A DNA stretch of 64,000 nt from Gloeopeniophorella convolvens (lineage: Eukaryota; Basidiomycota; Agaricomycetes; Russulales): positions 620,001 through 684,000 of the forward strand of contig WTXD01000004.1 in assembly GCA_022496205.1 (NCBI GenBank), given 5' to 3'. Every line of letters begins with the position of its first letter. Position 1 is the stretch's first letter. Positions 12,426-24,097 of this stretch are shown here, in pieces. Both the position numbers and the translations under genes were made by a program. The notes beneath the pieces are model-generated. The model did no database searches. It was not told the DNA's origin and saw only the letters and a list, made by a program, of their open reading frames with translations.

Positions 12426-14878
12426 ATGTGCGGCATCGTCTTTGCGGCACAATGGGACACGGCCCCGGGCAAGGACGCGGACAAGGGCTCACTTGACGAA
12501 ATTTTGGAGCAGTTGCACATGGCCAACTCGGTGAGAGGTGAGTCGGTTACCAGTGGCGTCGGTCAGTGGCATCCGATTTGAATCACCTGCGACGCACACA
12601 GGCCCAGATGCACAACGGAGACACCAGACATCTACCACTGAGGGCGCAACAAGCTCAAGTGTGCATCTCGATTTTTTCTCGTCAGAGCTTCTTTTGCGGG
12701 GGGACGCGCCTGTTGTCCAGCCTCATGTGCACCCAAATGGCGACGTTCTTTGCTGGAATGGCGAGGTCCGAGATATCCACCGACCTGCTTCACCATATCT
12801 TAACTACATCCCATCGGCGGGAAGATTTTCCAAGGATTAGATGTATGTTCCTCCACCACGACCTCGAAGAACAAGTTGATGATGAAAGAGTAGATTCATC
12901 CCGAAGAGAATGACGGCGTCAAGCTCTTTGACGCTCTGACTGGGCTCATGGACGCATCTTCCATCGTACAACTCTTTGGTACCCTCGAAGGACCGTAAGA
13001 AACTTGACACCATCACCAGATCCATATCACTGACCTCTCCTCCATAGGTATGCGTTCGTCTTTTACCATGTGAGTGTCGAGCAAGATGAAATGGGTCGTG
13101 TTGATGTATATGTTCCCCAGCATCGGTCGAAGCGGCTTTTCTTTGCGCGCGATCCTCTTGGACGGAGATCCCTTCTTATTCACAAGCCAAGCTACACTCT
13201 GCCCTACATGCTCTTGGCCTCTGTCTCCGTCGGTGCAAATCCTAGCTACGATCTTGCTGAGCTGTCTACCGAGTTTATATACTGTCTCGACCTCAGCAGT
13301 TTCGAAGACAATGCAGCCGCTATATTCGATGCATGCCTAGAAAGTCACCAGCGTCTCCAACCCAACAGTGGCGCATTTGTCCCATTTGTGCGCTCGGTCT
13401 TCGCCACTCGTCCCCTGCTTCGCGAGAAGTGACAAACTATCCTAGGCACGACCAGCGCGAGTCAACCGAGCACTCCCAGAAGGCCAACTGAGCCCCTCCC
13501 TTTCACAATCCTTAGATTTTATCCCTCCATTTTTGGCCACAGCCGTCGATGACTTGATTTCCCACCTCGACCGTAGCGTTGCACTTCGTGTCCGCAACAT
13601 TCCCAGGGGAGGCGCGGCGCATCGATCAAACGGGGAGGAGCCTCCTTTAGGAAGCGCATCTGCTCGTGTTGCCGTCCTCTTCAGTGGGGGTATCGATTCG
13701 ACTACATGCGCATTTCTAGCCCACAGGTAAGTTTGAGAATTCAGGTTATGTGAAGCAACGCTACATTTCTTTAGACATGTTCCTCTGGAAGAGCCCATAG
13801 ATCTGCTCAACATTGCGTTCGAGAATCCGCGCAAGATCCGCCTTCAAGTGGATGGAAATGCGGGCGGGATGAGCAAGAAGAAGAAAAAGGCAAAAGTTCT
13901 GCAAGATGCCGCGCCTGTAGACGGGCCGCTTTTGGAGCGCTACAGTCCCGATTATTTGGTTCCGGATAGAATCACCGGTCTGACAGAACTCGAGGAACTA
14001 CGGAGGCTTTGTCCTGGACGCCAATGGAATTTTGTGAGGACCCGACCTTCATTTGCGCTGCGACGTACCGAACCGACTACGATTCGCTAGGTGGAGATTG
14101 ATGTTCCCTATTCGGAGTATCAAGCGGCCCACTCAACGGTGAAGGCCACCATGTGGCCTGGCCGGACAATCATGGATCTCGCGAGTGTCCTTCTCTGCTG
14201 CTACTGGTATCGCTCGTCAGCTTACATGCCTCACAGAGCCTCGCTATGGCATTGTACTTCGCAGCGCGCGGTATCGGACAAGTGAGAAGCAGTGGGGTCT
14301 CCGATCCGGTGCCATACGCGAGCCCTGCACGCGTTCTTCTGAACGGACTGGGGTCCGACGAGCTCCTTGGTGGCTACGGCCGACACCGGACAGCTTACAA
14401 CGCAGGTGGTTGGCAAGCCGTGATAGACGAGGTAAGTTGGGCTGGCTACCTTCACACAGAGTCGATGCCCGGTATGACTCGTTATCAGCTCCAACTTGAA
14501 ATGGATCGCATCCCAACGCGCAATCTCGGTCGTGACGACCGCATGATTTCGGCGCATGGCAAGGAGACAAGGCACCCCTTCCTCTCCCTTGACGTTGTGA
14601 ATTTCCTGGCTGTTCTTCCGGTGCATTACAAGGTGGATCCGCGACTCGAAGTTGGTATAGGCGACAAGATGCTACTCAGGTTAGCGACACGAAAGTTGGG
14701 CTTAGTAGAGGCGAGCTCAAGGAAGAAACGCGCGATGCAGTTTGGAAGCCATTCTGCGAGGATGGAGGTGGGCGTACCGGACGGCGGAGGAACATCAGTG
14801 GTCTCCTAGTCTTTACTTGCGGCCTCCTGTGCTCTCTTGTTAGGAGAACGCAGCGGCCTTCGGCGCGCGAGCCTGTAG
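12426..14878 (+). CDS. Asparagine synthetase domain-containing protein (ASNSD1-like)
   Basis: Two-domain amidotransferase-type protein. The N-terminal class II glutaminase domain begins MCGIVFAAQWD with Cys2 as the expected nucleophile, and continues RGPDAQRRHQTST, SELLLRGDAPVVQPHVHPNGDVLCWNGE, FYHVSVEQDEMG. The synthetase domain has the PP-loop ARVAVLFSGGIDSTTCAFLAHR, then PIDLLNIAFENPRK, VLLNGLGSDELLGGYGRHRTAY, NLGRDDRMISAHGKETRHPFLS and GIGDKMLLRLATRKLGL. The ending RAMQFGSHSARME is typical of ASNSD1 rather than true AsnB. The last exon is uncertain: the most family-like ending reads ...GERSGLRRASL and stops at 14878. A Lys-rich insert (SKKKKKAKV) lies after the PP-loop. The substrate of this family is not established. 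Confidence 0.87.
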
Positions 14879-15019
14879 TTCGATGGCGGCGGGCGCTCTC
14901 AGACTGGGGCACGTGGATGCCGGAACTTTGTGCACGTGGCACAGAGCCGCCGGGGGCGTACGCGCTCCCAGGCCGGCGAGTGAGCGACAACCAACAACCT
15001 TTACCAAAAGACTCATTCC

Positions 15020-16217
15020 ATGGCGTCAGCTCGTCTACTGGGTGTGTATTCCGAGCAGACGCTCTATCCGACAACTCATCCTTTTCCCCACCAACAGTAC
15101 CCCTAGCTCTTGGGGTAGCGGTACTTCAGTCCAGCCTGTACGATGTGCCAGGTGGCTTCAAGGCAGTCATGTTTGATAGGTTCTCCGGAGTGAAGAACCA
15201 GGTATGTCAGACGGCGTCCCATGCATCCGTACAGTGCTGAGTTGGTGCTTGCAATGCAGGCTACAGGCGAAGGGACGCACCTCCTGGTTCCGTGGCTCCA
15301 GCGCGCAATTCTGTATGACTGCCGCATCAAGCCCCGGGTGAGTTTGCTCCGGTTCTTGACTGGAGCACGTTACGAAGAACGCATTTAGAACATCTCCACC
15401 ACAACCGGGTCGAAGGACCTGCAGATGGTTTCCATCACCCTTCGTGTTCTTTCGCGACCCGACATCGACCACCTCCCCCAAATCTATCAGAACCTCGGTC
15501 TGGACTATGACGAGAGGGTCCTCCCCTCCATTGGAAACGAGGTCTTGAAGAGCATCGTGGCTCAATTTGATGCCGCGGAGTTGATCACTCAACGTGAAGT
15601 GGTGAGTAATGCCCCCCATTTCTGCTCCACCATTTAGGCTTAGCGTCATTGGAAGGTTTCTTCGCGTATTCGGGAGGACTTGCTCTCGCGTGCAGGCGAG
15701 TTTAACCTCAAGCTCGAGGACGTGTCCATCACGCATCTCACGTTTGGAAAGGTTCGACCCCTCAAAGTTGGTTGTGGGGAAAAGCTTGATCGACTCACCA
15801 CCACCAGGAATTCACACAAGCTGTTGAAGCCAAGCAGATTGCACAGCAGGGTGCGCTCTTTGGCTAGTGGACTGATGCAAACACTGAATGGTTACCCGCA
15901 GACGCCGAGCGCGCCAAGTTCATCGTTGAAAAGGTGGGTCTCGCGTGCGCAACGTGACGCATCAACGTAACACTCACGTTGTTTGACAGGCCGAGCAAGA
16001 ACGTCAGGCGGCGGTCATCAGGGCCGAAGGCGAAGCTGAGGCTGCGTCGACTATATCGCGTGCGCTGGATAAGGCAGGAGGGGCATTTGTTGCACTGCGG
16101 AAGATTGAGGCGGCCAAGGCGATTGTGCAGTCGCTTTCGACGAACCGGAACGTGACCTACGTGCCGAGCTCTGGAGGGAATGTGTTGCTCAACCTGCCTG
16201 TAGACCAGCAGCGGTAG
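15020..16217 (+). CDS. PHB1: Prohibitin 1 (inner mitochondrial membrane scaffold)
   Basis: Subunit of the ring-shaped prohibitin complex of the mitochondrial inner membrane, acting with PHB2 in cristae shape and m-AAA protease control. The start at 15020 gives MASARLL, which splices to [33 protein letters not shown], the N-terminal membrane segment and start of the PHB domain. Then [114 protein letters not shown]. The C-terminal coiled coil ([26 protein letters not shown]) ends [24 protein letters not shown]. Introns at 15042-15098 and later. It starts only 141 bp after the preceding stop. Confidence 0.95.
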
Positions 16218-16567
16218 TATAGTCACTTAGCTCAGCTGCCAGGGCGGCGATTTGAATGGGCTTGTCGGGGCTATCGGAGTTTTCGGAGATAGCCGGGAGT
16301 GAAGATTAAGGGCGGGGCTGATTCCGGTCGGCACTCGTCAGCTTGTCGTCAACCGCATCTCGTCTCGTTTCTCTCTCTCTATTTCCTCTCTCTGTTTCCT
16401 CTCCTCCTCTCTTCTCTTTCTCTCCTCTCTTCTCGTCCAGCCTCGGTTCATTTTCTCGAGTCTCCTTTCAACCTCCTTCTCGTGCGCATTCTTCTTTCTC
16501 TTCGGTCCCCTCCGCTCTGATAGAATCTCTTCCCCCAAAAAGATCTCTCTCTATTATACTGTAAAGT
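16218..16567 (+). promoter_or_regulatory. Promoter and pyrimidine-rich leader of the Pub1-type gene
   Basis: This 350-bp gap ends in about 200 nt (16360-16560) made almost only of C and T with CTCT runs, directly before the start codon. Such tracts mark core promoters and leaders of strongly expressed fungal genes. Because the gene encodes a pyrimidine-binding protein, feedback through this leader is possible but only inferred. Confidence 0.5.
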
Positions 16568-18007
16568 ATGAACTCGATGGGTGGGATGTCGCCGGCTGAG
16601 GCTCCCGTACGCCCTCCTTTTCTTCCTCTTTGTGTTCCTTCTCATCTTGCCCTTGCAATTTCTCTCCAGAAAAGAGCTCACCTCTATGTGGGCAATCTGA
16701 GCCCACGGGTGACCGAGTACATGCTCACCGAGATCTTTGCTGTAGCTGGTCCGGTCCAGCATGTCAAGATCATTCCCGACCGTAATTACCAGCATGGCGG
16801 ACTTAACTACGGCTTCGTCGAGTACATGGATATGCGTGCTGCCGAAACAGCACTCCAGACCCTGAATGGCCGCAAAATCTTTGACACTGAGATCCGTGTC
16901 AACTGGGCGTACCAGGGCCAGCAGAACAAGGAAGACACGTCTAATCACTACCACGTCTTCGTCGGCGATCTCTCCCCCGAGGTCAATGATGATGTCCTCG
17001 CCAAGGCCTTTTCCGCTTTCGGCACCATGTCAGATGCTCGTGTCATGTGGGACATGAACTCTGGCAAGTCGCGTGGTTACGGTTTCCTTGCGTTCCGCGA
17101 CAAGACCGACGCGGAGCAGGCTATCGCCACAATGAACGGCGAATGGCTGGGCTCTCGTGCCATTCGTGTCAATTGGGCCAACCAAAAGACCCAGGGCGCC
17201 CCTCCCACTTCCATGGCTGGCCCCACGATGGGTGGTGGCCCTGGAACTGCACCTGCTCCCATAAATTTATCGGGCGGTCCCCTGTCCTACGAGTCTGTTG
17301 TACAGCAAACACCCGCGTACAACTCGACCGTCTACGTCGGCAACCTCGTTCCCTATTGCACTCAGGCCGACCTTATCCCCCTCTTCCAATCTATCGGTTA
17401 TCTAAACGAGATCCGGATGCAGGCTGATCGCGGATTCGCGTTTGTCAAGCTGGATACGCACGAGCACGCTGCGATGGCTATCATTCAGCTCCAGGGGCAG
17501 ATGGTCCACGGACGGCCCATCAAGTGCAGCTGGGGGAAGGATAGGGCCGATGCGGGCGGCATACAAACGGGACCTCTGAGCCCCGCGCCCAGCGCAACCC
17601 CGTACGGCAACATGGTGAGTGTTGACTGCGCCGGATCATTCAATTGAGCTCACTCCGTGGCAGCCAATGTACGGCATGCCGCAACCCAACACCTACGGGC
17701 AGTACGGTTTCGGCGCGTATCCCGGCAGCCCCGGCGGTGCGGCGCCTGGCATGCCACAGCCGGCCGCGGGGGCTGCTGCAGGTCAGACTGCGCCAGGCGC
17801 AGACGTCAGTGCTGCAGGACAGGCCGCGCAGGCGCAGTGGGCCAGCGACCCGAACTCGTACTATTCGAACTACTGGGGTGGTACGCGTCCGGCCTTGCAG
17901 GAAACGTGGTGATGAGGCTGACAGGCTGTTGCCTTGGCACAGGTTATTATTCGCAGCAGGCCGCCGCCGGGCAGCAAGGCGCCACGGACATGCAGCAGGG
18001 CCAGTGA
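16568..18007 (+). CDS. PUB1: Three-RRM RNA-binding protein, Pub1/TIA-1 type
   Basis: Poly(U)/AU-rich RNA-binding protein that in this family controls mRNA stability and stress granules. After MNSMGGMSPAEAP an intron (about 16607-16669) leads to RRM1 (HLYVGNLSPRVTEYMLTEIF; RNP1 LNYGFVEYMD), RRM2 (HVFVGDLSPEVNDDVLAKAF; RNP1 SRGYGFLAFRD, then RAIRVNWANQK) and RRM3 (STVYVGNLVPYCTQADLIPLF; RNP1 RGFAFVKLDTHEHAA, then GRPIKCSWGKD). The order and the NWA/CSWGK signatures are those of Pub1/TIA-1. The C-terminus is Gln/Gly/Pro/Tyr-rich (GMPQPNTYGQYGFGAYPG, ending YYSQQAAAGQQGATDMQQGQ), a prion-like tail. Two late introns (about 17612-17663 and 17878-17941). Confidence 0.93.
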
Positions 18008-18482
18008 TTTTCTCACACTAGGATGCTCGGCTTGTTTTCGCCTCTTATCGCAAACCTGTCTTGTCCCGTCCTTTCATTGCAACAATCTCGTGTATTTCCC
18101 TCAATCGTTCCCCCCATCGTGAAGTGTTTTCCCGTCGCAAATCCGATATGCGGCCTTCGATTCTCTTTTTCTCCTTTCTCTCCTTTCCCAATTTTTTGTC
18201 CTCTCCGCCACTTATGTGGCCTTGTGTTCGAGAAGTCCCGCTGCTCAATAGTTGCCTGTTCCCCCCTACTCTTGTTCCGTACGCGGTAACGTTAACAACG
18301 AATTGGGTTGTTTACTGTTGTGTGCAGCATCATGGACTGACTCTGCCGGGGGTGTAGCACCCAATAATACAAGTTAAAAAGACATGTATTGTGGATCATG
18401 AACGGGGCGGATCAGGTCATGAGAAAGCATTTTACGGGGCTGCTACTGACAACGACAGGTCATTAATCATCGGAGACCAGAG
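18008..18482. other. Convergent 3' flanks, no gene seen
   Basis: About 475 bp between the stops of two convergent genes. The first half is T/C-rich as expected for the 3' UTR of the RRM gene. No coding frame with family resemblance. Confidence 0.5.
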
Positions 18483-21092
18483 TTACCGGGATGCCGCAAT
18501 GGCACCCCCGCTATTGGCATTGCCGCCGTCTCCCCCGTTACCTAGAGCAACCCGTCAGCTGCGCAGGTAGCTCAGGCAACGCACAAACGCCTACCAGACA
18601 AAATATCGAGCAAACCGAACGGCCCACGTCGCGGGCCCGGCGAGTCTGGGTCGTCCGGGCAGTCTGAATCCGTGACAGAGCCCCCCGATGCGCCGCCTCC
18701 AGAGCCAGAGCCCGCAGTGGCACCTTGTCCAAAGGCGGATGCCGAGCCTGAACTTGCGTCGCCGCCATCCCCACCGTTCCCTGGGAAGCTGGTCAGATCT
18801 ACATGGCACACCCGAAGGGCAGACGGGCTCACCAGAAAGGATGTCGATGAGACCACCAGGTCCGTTGACGCTACCTCCGGAGGCATTTCCACCGGGACCG
18901 GTGTAAGCTGAGGGTCCAGGGGGAGGCGGCGGAGGCGGCGGAGGGGCTTAATCGCGCGTGAGCTGCTGCCCCACGATCATGCAAATCGGGGGACCTGCCT
19001 CGTTTTTCGGCACCATTTTCTCCTCTGGTCACGGATCCCCCAGACGCGTTGCCGCCGGAGCCGGAAGACGCCGTTGCTCCAGGACCGAAGGCATACGCAG
19101 CTCCCGATCGTGCATTGCCTCCGTCCCCTCCGTTTCCTGCATAGTGTCCCTCAGCCCTCTCCAGCTGAGCGCTACCCTAGAGCACATACCAGACCCTACG
19201 TTGATGAGCCCCCCGTCACCGGTGACGCTTCCGCCCGAGGCATTCCCTCCAGAACCGGAGGAGGCAGTGGCGCCTGGGCCAAAAGCGTACGCTGAGCCCG
19301 ACCTCGCATCGCCTCCATCTCCGCCATTTCCTGCATTACCAAGATTAGACCAGAGCCCCAACTTCGAGGGATTGATCATTCCCACCTGACAAGGCATCGA
19401 TAAGCCCACGACGGCCGACGCTTCCTCCGGAAGCATTTCCTCCAGAACCAGAGGATGCTTTCGCTCCGGGACCGGACGCATACGCTGATCCCGAGCGTGC
19501 GTTACCACCGTCACCCCCGTTACCTGAACAGAACGGTCGAATTTAATCCGGACAGTGTGGCACACGACCTACCGGACAGGACATCGATAAGGCCCCCATG
19601 GCCACCGCGTACACTCCCTCCAGAGGCATTCCCCCCGGGACCCGAATACACACCCGGTGGGCCGACCCGCTTACTCGGATTTTCATCCTCTGTGAAGCCA
19701 TGAATCAGCCGTTCGCTGACGCTCACTGCCACTCACTTCTCCTTTTCCTCAAACCCAGGAGCGAACCCCCAGAGACTGAGCCACCAGAAGCATTCCCGCC
19801 ACTACCGGAGTGGCTCATAGCCCGTGCCTCTTTGAGACGTCTAGAGCATATGCTGCTCACGGATCCACCCGATGCATTGCCTCCTGAACCCGAGGACGAG
19901 ACTGCGCCAGCACGCTTTCCGTAACTGACCCGCCCGTCAGCCTGGTGTGACGGTATAGATCAGTGGGTATCACCTATACGAGTTGCCTGACCCAGCGTTC
20001 CCTCCATCGCCGCCGTTGTTGGAGAGGATGTTGATCAGTGCAGGCGCAGCCGTCACCGAGCCTCCGGAGGCGTTTCCACCAGAACCGCTGCTACTAGATG
20101 CAGGACCGCCGTTCTGACCGCCCCCGCCAACACTGTTGTTGCAAGAAGGTTCAGCTGCGTAATGGTCAGCACAGTAAAGTTCTCTGACCTGACTGCATCA
20201 CCAGACGACGCGTCGCCTCCGTCTCCCCCGTTGTTCGAGAAGATGTTGATCAATGACCCGCCAAAGAAACCATCGCAAACATAGTCATCATCATCGGGCG
20301 GGTTTCCAGAGCCTGAAGGACTAGAGGGAGAGTTACCATTCCCGGGAGGTGAACCTGTGCCTCCTGGTCCCAGTAAAATGGGGCCGTCTGGCCCGCCTGC
20401 GTCGTCCGGAGCAGAGTCCGGTGGGGACGGAGGCGGGGGCGGAGGGGGACCGCCACCACCGTTGGTATCGTCTGGGGGTGGTCCGGGCTGCGCAGTGTCG
20501 GGTGGAGGTGGCGGCGGAGCACCATCCGCTGGCGCATTCGCATCGGGGTTACCTCCGCCATCAGCAGGGCCCCCATCATTGGGACCAGGTGAAGGAGGTG
20601 GAGGCGGAGGAGGCGGCGGGGGCGGAGGTGGAGAGTCTCCTGGTCCTTGTGCGGCGCCAGGACCATCACCTGGCGCGGATGAAGGTTGACCTTCGGGGTC
20701 ACCACCCGGCCCAAGGTCAATTGCAGGCGGGGCGCCATTTTGATCAGCCGGGTTTCCCCTACGCCAAGTATTATTTTATCTCTGAGCGACAGAGACGGCG
20801 CCATCACATACCCTCCCTGAGCGTACGAGCTTCCAGAGCTCGCGTCACCGCCGTCACCGCCGTTACCTGAGCCCAAGCCGATGAGACCGAGACCAAAAGC
20901 CCGAGCCCCGCTGTGGATCAGAGGGCTGCGACCAGCGAACACGCCGCCGCCAGGGCGGTTGGACTCGGGCAGCGATTGGGTCGGGGCGCGCGGAGATGAG
21001 TTGTAGTTCGGCGTGAAGGGGATCGGGGAGGAAGAGACTAGAGATGGGGAAAGCGTGGCGGCGAGAAGAGAAAAGTGTAAAGTAGCGCGCAT
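18483..21092 (-). CDS. Secreted Gly-rich GNGGDGG tandem-repeat protein
   Basis: Unrecognised secreted protein. The start at 21092 opens a signal peptide (MRATLHFSLLAATLSPSLVSSSP). The mature part has two alternating modules. Module A is (L)I..L.(G/N)NGGDGG(D/N)A.SG, seen eight times, at about 20843-20870, 20207-20234, 19994-20020, 19500-19527, 19306-19335, 19113-19140, 18757-18783 and 18521-18540. Module B is GSGGNASGGSV, seen about nine times between copies of A, often after GPGATA. A Pro-rich insert with a run of about 13 Pro (20390-20720) and PPDDDDYVCDGFFGGSLI interrupts the first two A modules. Frame changes between modules suggest an intron about once per repeat. The end GNGGDGGNANSGGAIAASR stops at 18483. 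Composition resembles low-complexity wall or matrix proteins, but no known domain is visible. Exact exon borders are inferred. Confidence 0.65.
18521..20870 (-). repeat. Coding tandem repeat array, GNGGDGG / GSGGNASGGSV modules
   Basis: Degenerate repeat of roughly 200-250 bp, with the DNA for GNGGDGG (read on the plus strand as variants of ccgccgtctcccccgtt) as the best conserved core. Eight cores are spaced across 2.3 kb. Coding strings are conserved and introns fall between them, so the repeat unit contains exon plus intron and probably expanded by unequal exchange. Confidence 0.7.
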
Positions 21093-21409
21093 GCTTGAAA
21101 GAACGAAAGGAAATATAGGTGGAAGATTAAAATGAGTATATAGATTATGGACCCGAGGGTAGGTTGTGGCTAGTTGAACAACGCGGGCGGGCAGCGCAAC
21201 ATTGCTTATATATACGCGTGCGTCCTGGCATCCAAGATGCTCGACAAAGCACGCACAAACATCAAACACAGACGACGCGTCTGGACACGTGATCTATATC
21301 CGCAGGAGACGCTAGAGGGAGAGGATGGGTATACCAAGGGCTGAGAGGCAGAGACGAGCGTAAGAAAGCAAAGGAACACAGGGAGCAGACTGCTACTCAT
21401 CGTCCACTA
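21093..21409 (-). promoter_or_regulatory. Promoter of the GNGGDGG gene and ATG16 3' flank
   Basis: A 317-bp gap with TATA-like stretches for minus-strand transcription at about 21204-21213 (tatatata) and 21135-21142. Either would place transcription start upstream of the secreted repeat protein. The distal part is the 3' end of ATG16. Confidence 0.45.
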
Positions 21410-22378
21410 CTAACCATTCGGCGTCAGATTCACGCCCTTCTCCTGCTGAGATCGTGTCCCATCCTTCGTCCCCGCTCCGGCTTCCTCCCCGTTCGCATTC
21501 CCGTTTCCCGACGTGCTCTGGGCGTCGCTGTCGCCAGCGTTAGATGCGGCCTCCGAATTATCTCGGAAGCGCGTCCGCATGTCTTCGTAGAAGTCATTTG
21601 CTTCGTTCATGCGGTTGACCTCGGTCTGCTTCGCGTCGAGCCAACGTTGTAGTAATTTGGCATTGTCTCGCGTGAGGTTCTGGTTCCGCTCTTCCACCTG
21701 ACCGAGCTCGAGCTGCAAGGTGCTAATCTCGTCGTGTAGGATCTGCGCAGTAGGTTGTTGAGCGGGATAACGGCAGAGATGTGGAGCCCTGGCGCACCTG
21801 GGCAGTCCGGTCTTTCTCCACCATCAACTCTGCATGCTGGTCCACCTTTCGCTTCAGGTTGAAGACATCCTCACGGGCCTTGCGTAATGACTCGGTCTCT
21901 ATTCGGGCGAGCTCCTCCTTTTCCCGAAGGGTCTCATTCATAGCGAGGAGGCGCTGGGCATTCTGGCCCTGGGTCTTGTACACGGTAGCAAGCTCGTCAC
22001 GCAACGAGGATATCTGGGACTCGAGAGACGAGATGTATGCCTGTCGGACAGGGTTGCTGCAGGCAGCGGATCAGCAAAGGTAGGCGCGAGATGGGCATCA
22101 GAACGCACTCCTCGCTAGTGCCCGGAACAAAGACGGTAGAGCTGCTCGGATTCTGCTTGACGCTAGCTACTGCACGCAGGAGAGAGGCATTCCTCTCCTT
22201 GAGGAGCTTTGTCTGTTGGGCAAGCCGTCGATCTGCCGGTATCGAGTGAGGATCAAGCGGGGGATGGCGGGTGAGAGGAAGACGCACACTGCTCGATGAT
22301 GGGGGAGTAGGCGGACTCGCGAGCGTTGCGCTCTGAGAGGCGCAGCCTGAGGAGTTCCTGCCAGGCAGGTTCCGCCAT
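21410..22378 (-). CDS. ATG16: Autophagy protein 16 (coiled-coil type)
   Basis: Partner of the Atg12-Atg5 conjugate, needed for Atg8 lipidation on the growing phagophore. The start at 22378 gives [30 protein letters not shown], the short N-terminal helix that binds Atg5. Exons then continue [108 protein letters not shown] and [50 protein letters not shown], a long heptad-like coiled coil. The tail is disordered and the gene stops at 21410. No WD40 repeats are present, so it is the short fungal form. It is divergent from YPT7 across 291 bp. Confidence 0.9.
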
Positions 22379-22669
22379 GAGAAAAGCGAGCGGAGTGAGG
22401 CGCGTGCAAGTAGGCAATATCCCAGTCCGTGCCTTTCTGCCTATGCGCCGGCTTTGGCCTCTTGTCCTCCGAGCACGGCCGGCGTGCTCCGGACCTCTTG
22501 GGGGGCCACTGCCGGCGGCTGGGCGATGGTGCCGGTGCCGGAGCCGGAGTCGGCGCTGGCCGAAGCGTGACAAGAGCGACCAAGTGCAAACCGAGTGCGT
22601 CTCCGCCAGCCTCGAGCCAATTACCTCCGATCCTTCCTCGTCCTTCAACTCTCCCCGCATCTCCTCGCC
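22379..22669. promoter_or_regulatory. Bidirectional promoter, ATG16 and YPT7
   Basis: A 291-bp gap between divergent start codons, with a pyrimidine-rich run just before the YPT7 start (about 22630-22668). Both genes act in autophagy, so shared control is plausible. Confidence 0.5.
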
Positions 22670-23655
22670 ATGGGTCGCGTTCTTCTCAAGGTACTCTTTT
22701 CGCCCCATTCTTTCCCCGCCGTCGCTGATTACCCTCCCCTCGCCAGGTTATCATCCTCGGCGACAGTGGGTCAGTCGCCCTCTCTTATCCTCCCCCCATC
22801 CGCCCTTCTCCTTTTTGACCGCTCTCCTCCTCGCCTCCAGGGTCGGCAAGACCTCCCTTATGAATCAATACGTCAACAAACGCTTCAGCAACCAGTACAA
22901 GGCTACTATCGGTGCTGACTTGTATGACTCCACTCCCTGCAGCCGGCTTCATCGGGGCGCTTACCCTCTCTTCCAGCCTGACCAAGGAGGTCATGGTCGA
23001 CGACCGTCTCGTCACCATGCAGGTATGCCGCCCCCGCCCGCCGCCCACTCCATCGCCCGGTGCTCACGCGACCGCAGCTGTGGGACACCGCCGGCCAGGA
23101 GCGCTTCCAGTCGCTCGGCGTCGCGTTCTACCGCGGCGCGGACTGCTGCGTTCTCGTCTACGACGTGAACAGCTCCAAGTCCTTCGAGACGCTCGACAGT
23201 TGGCGGGACGAGTTCCTTATCCAGGCGAGCCCGCACGACCCCGAGAACTTCCCCTTTGTCGTCCTCGGCAACAAGATTGACGTCGAGGAGAGCAAGCGGC
23301 AGGTGCGTAGCCACGCGCCACCCACCCCAGCCCTGACATCACCATGCTCACTCACGCGATACGCGCGCACACACAGGTGACGCAGAAGCGCGCGATGACC
23401 TGGTGCCAGTCCAAGGGGAACATCCCCTATTTCGAGACTTCCGCCAAGGAGGCCATCAACGTCGAGCAGGCCTTCCAGACGGTCGCCAAGAACGCCCTTC
23501 AGCAGGAGGCCGAGGAGCAATTGTGCGTGCCCTTGCCCCCTGCCCCTGCCCCGCCTCGCGGCCTGCTAAACCCTCGACTCCGCAGATATGTGGACTACCC
23601 CGACCCGATCAGGATCGACTCCGAGTCCTCGCAGTCGTACGGCTGCAACTGCTGA
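22670..23655 (+). CDS. YPT7: Rab7-type small GTPase Ypt7
   Basis: Rab GTPase that drives late endosome, autophagosome and vacuole fusion. The first exon MGRVLLK splices to VIILGDSG and [27 protein letters not shown], giving the P-loop GDSGVGKTS and switch I. Then [46 protein letters not shown] (G3 and switch II), [18 protein letters not shown] (G4), [21 protein letters not shown] (G5) and [22 protein letters not shown]. The terminal Cys-Asn-Cys is the CXC double-prenylation site. Several very short introns, including 22925-22978 (donor GTATGA). Length is about 205 residues, as usual. Confidence 0.95.
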
Positions 23656-24097
23656 GGAGCCTGTTCACGTGCGCTGGACACTTATTATAAACCTGTTGTT
23701 GTCTTGCACGCCACTGTCCTGTCTCCTTGGTTTTTGTTTATCTTTTCACTTCCGCGCCCGTGCTGTCCACCGCTGCAGGTCCCGCCATCTACCACCCCGC
23801 ACGCGGCAGTAATGTAATGACCCATTCATGCACATCCCCGTTCGCACATTCCATAGGACGACTATGTCCTGTTTATCTGGGTCTGAAACCGGCCACGGGT
23901 CGGCGTGGCCTGCCAGCCACGGCACTGCCAGCATTGCGACTGATAAGAATGAGTCGGAGAACGTGGCTGACCAGACTCCGCGGCGGCCGAGCGAATGTGT
24001 GCCATCCACCCTTGAGCATTGCAAGTTGTTGTAAGTACCACAAATCCCGCAGCTAGATGTTGCTCCGTGTAGATCAGAATCGTGTGCCGCGCCCCGT
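23656..24097. other. Convergent 3' flanks, no gene seen
   Basis: About 440 bp between the stops of YPT7 and the aminotransferase gene. Nothing coding is supported. Confidence 0.5.

Noticed and set aside
20357..20689. Gly-rich plus-strand frame
   Set aside because: It is the antisense of the Pro-rich insert of the secreted repeat protein; the minus strand has the signal peptide and repeats.
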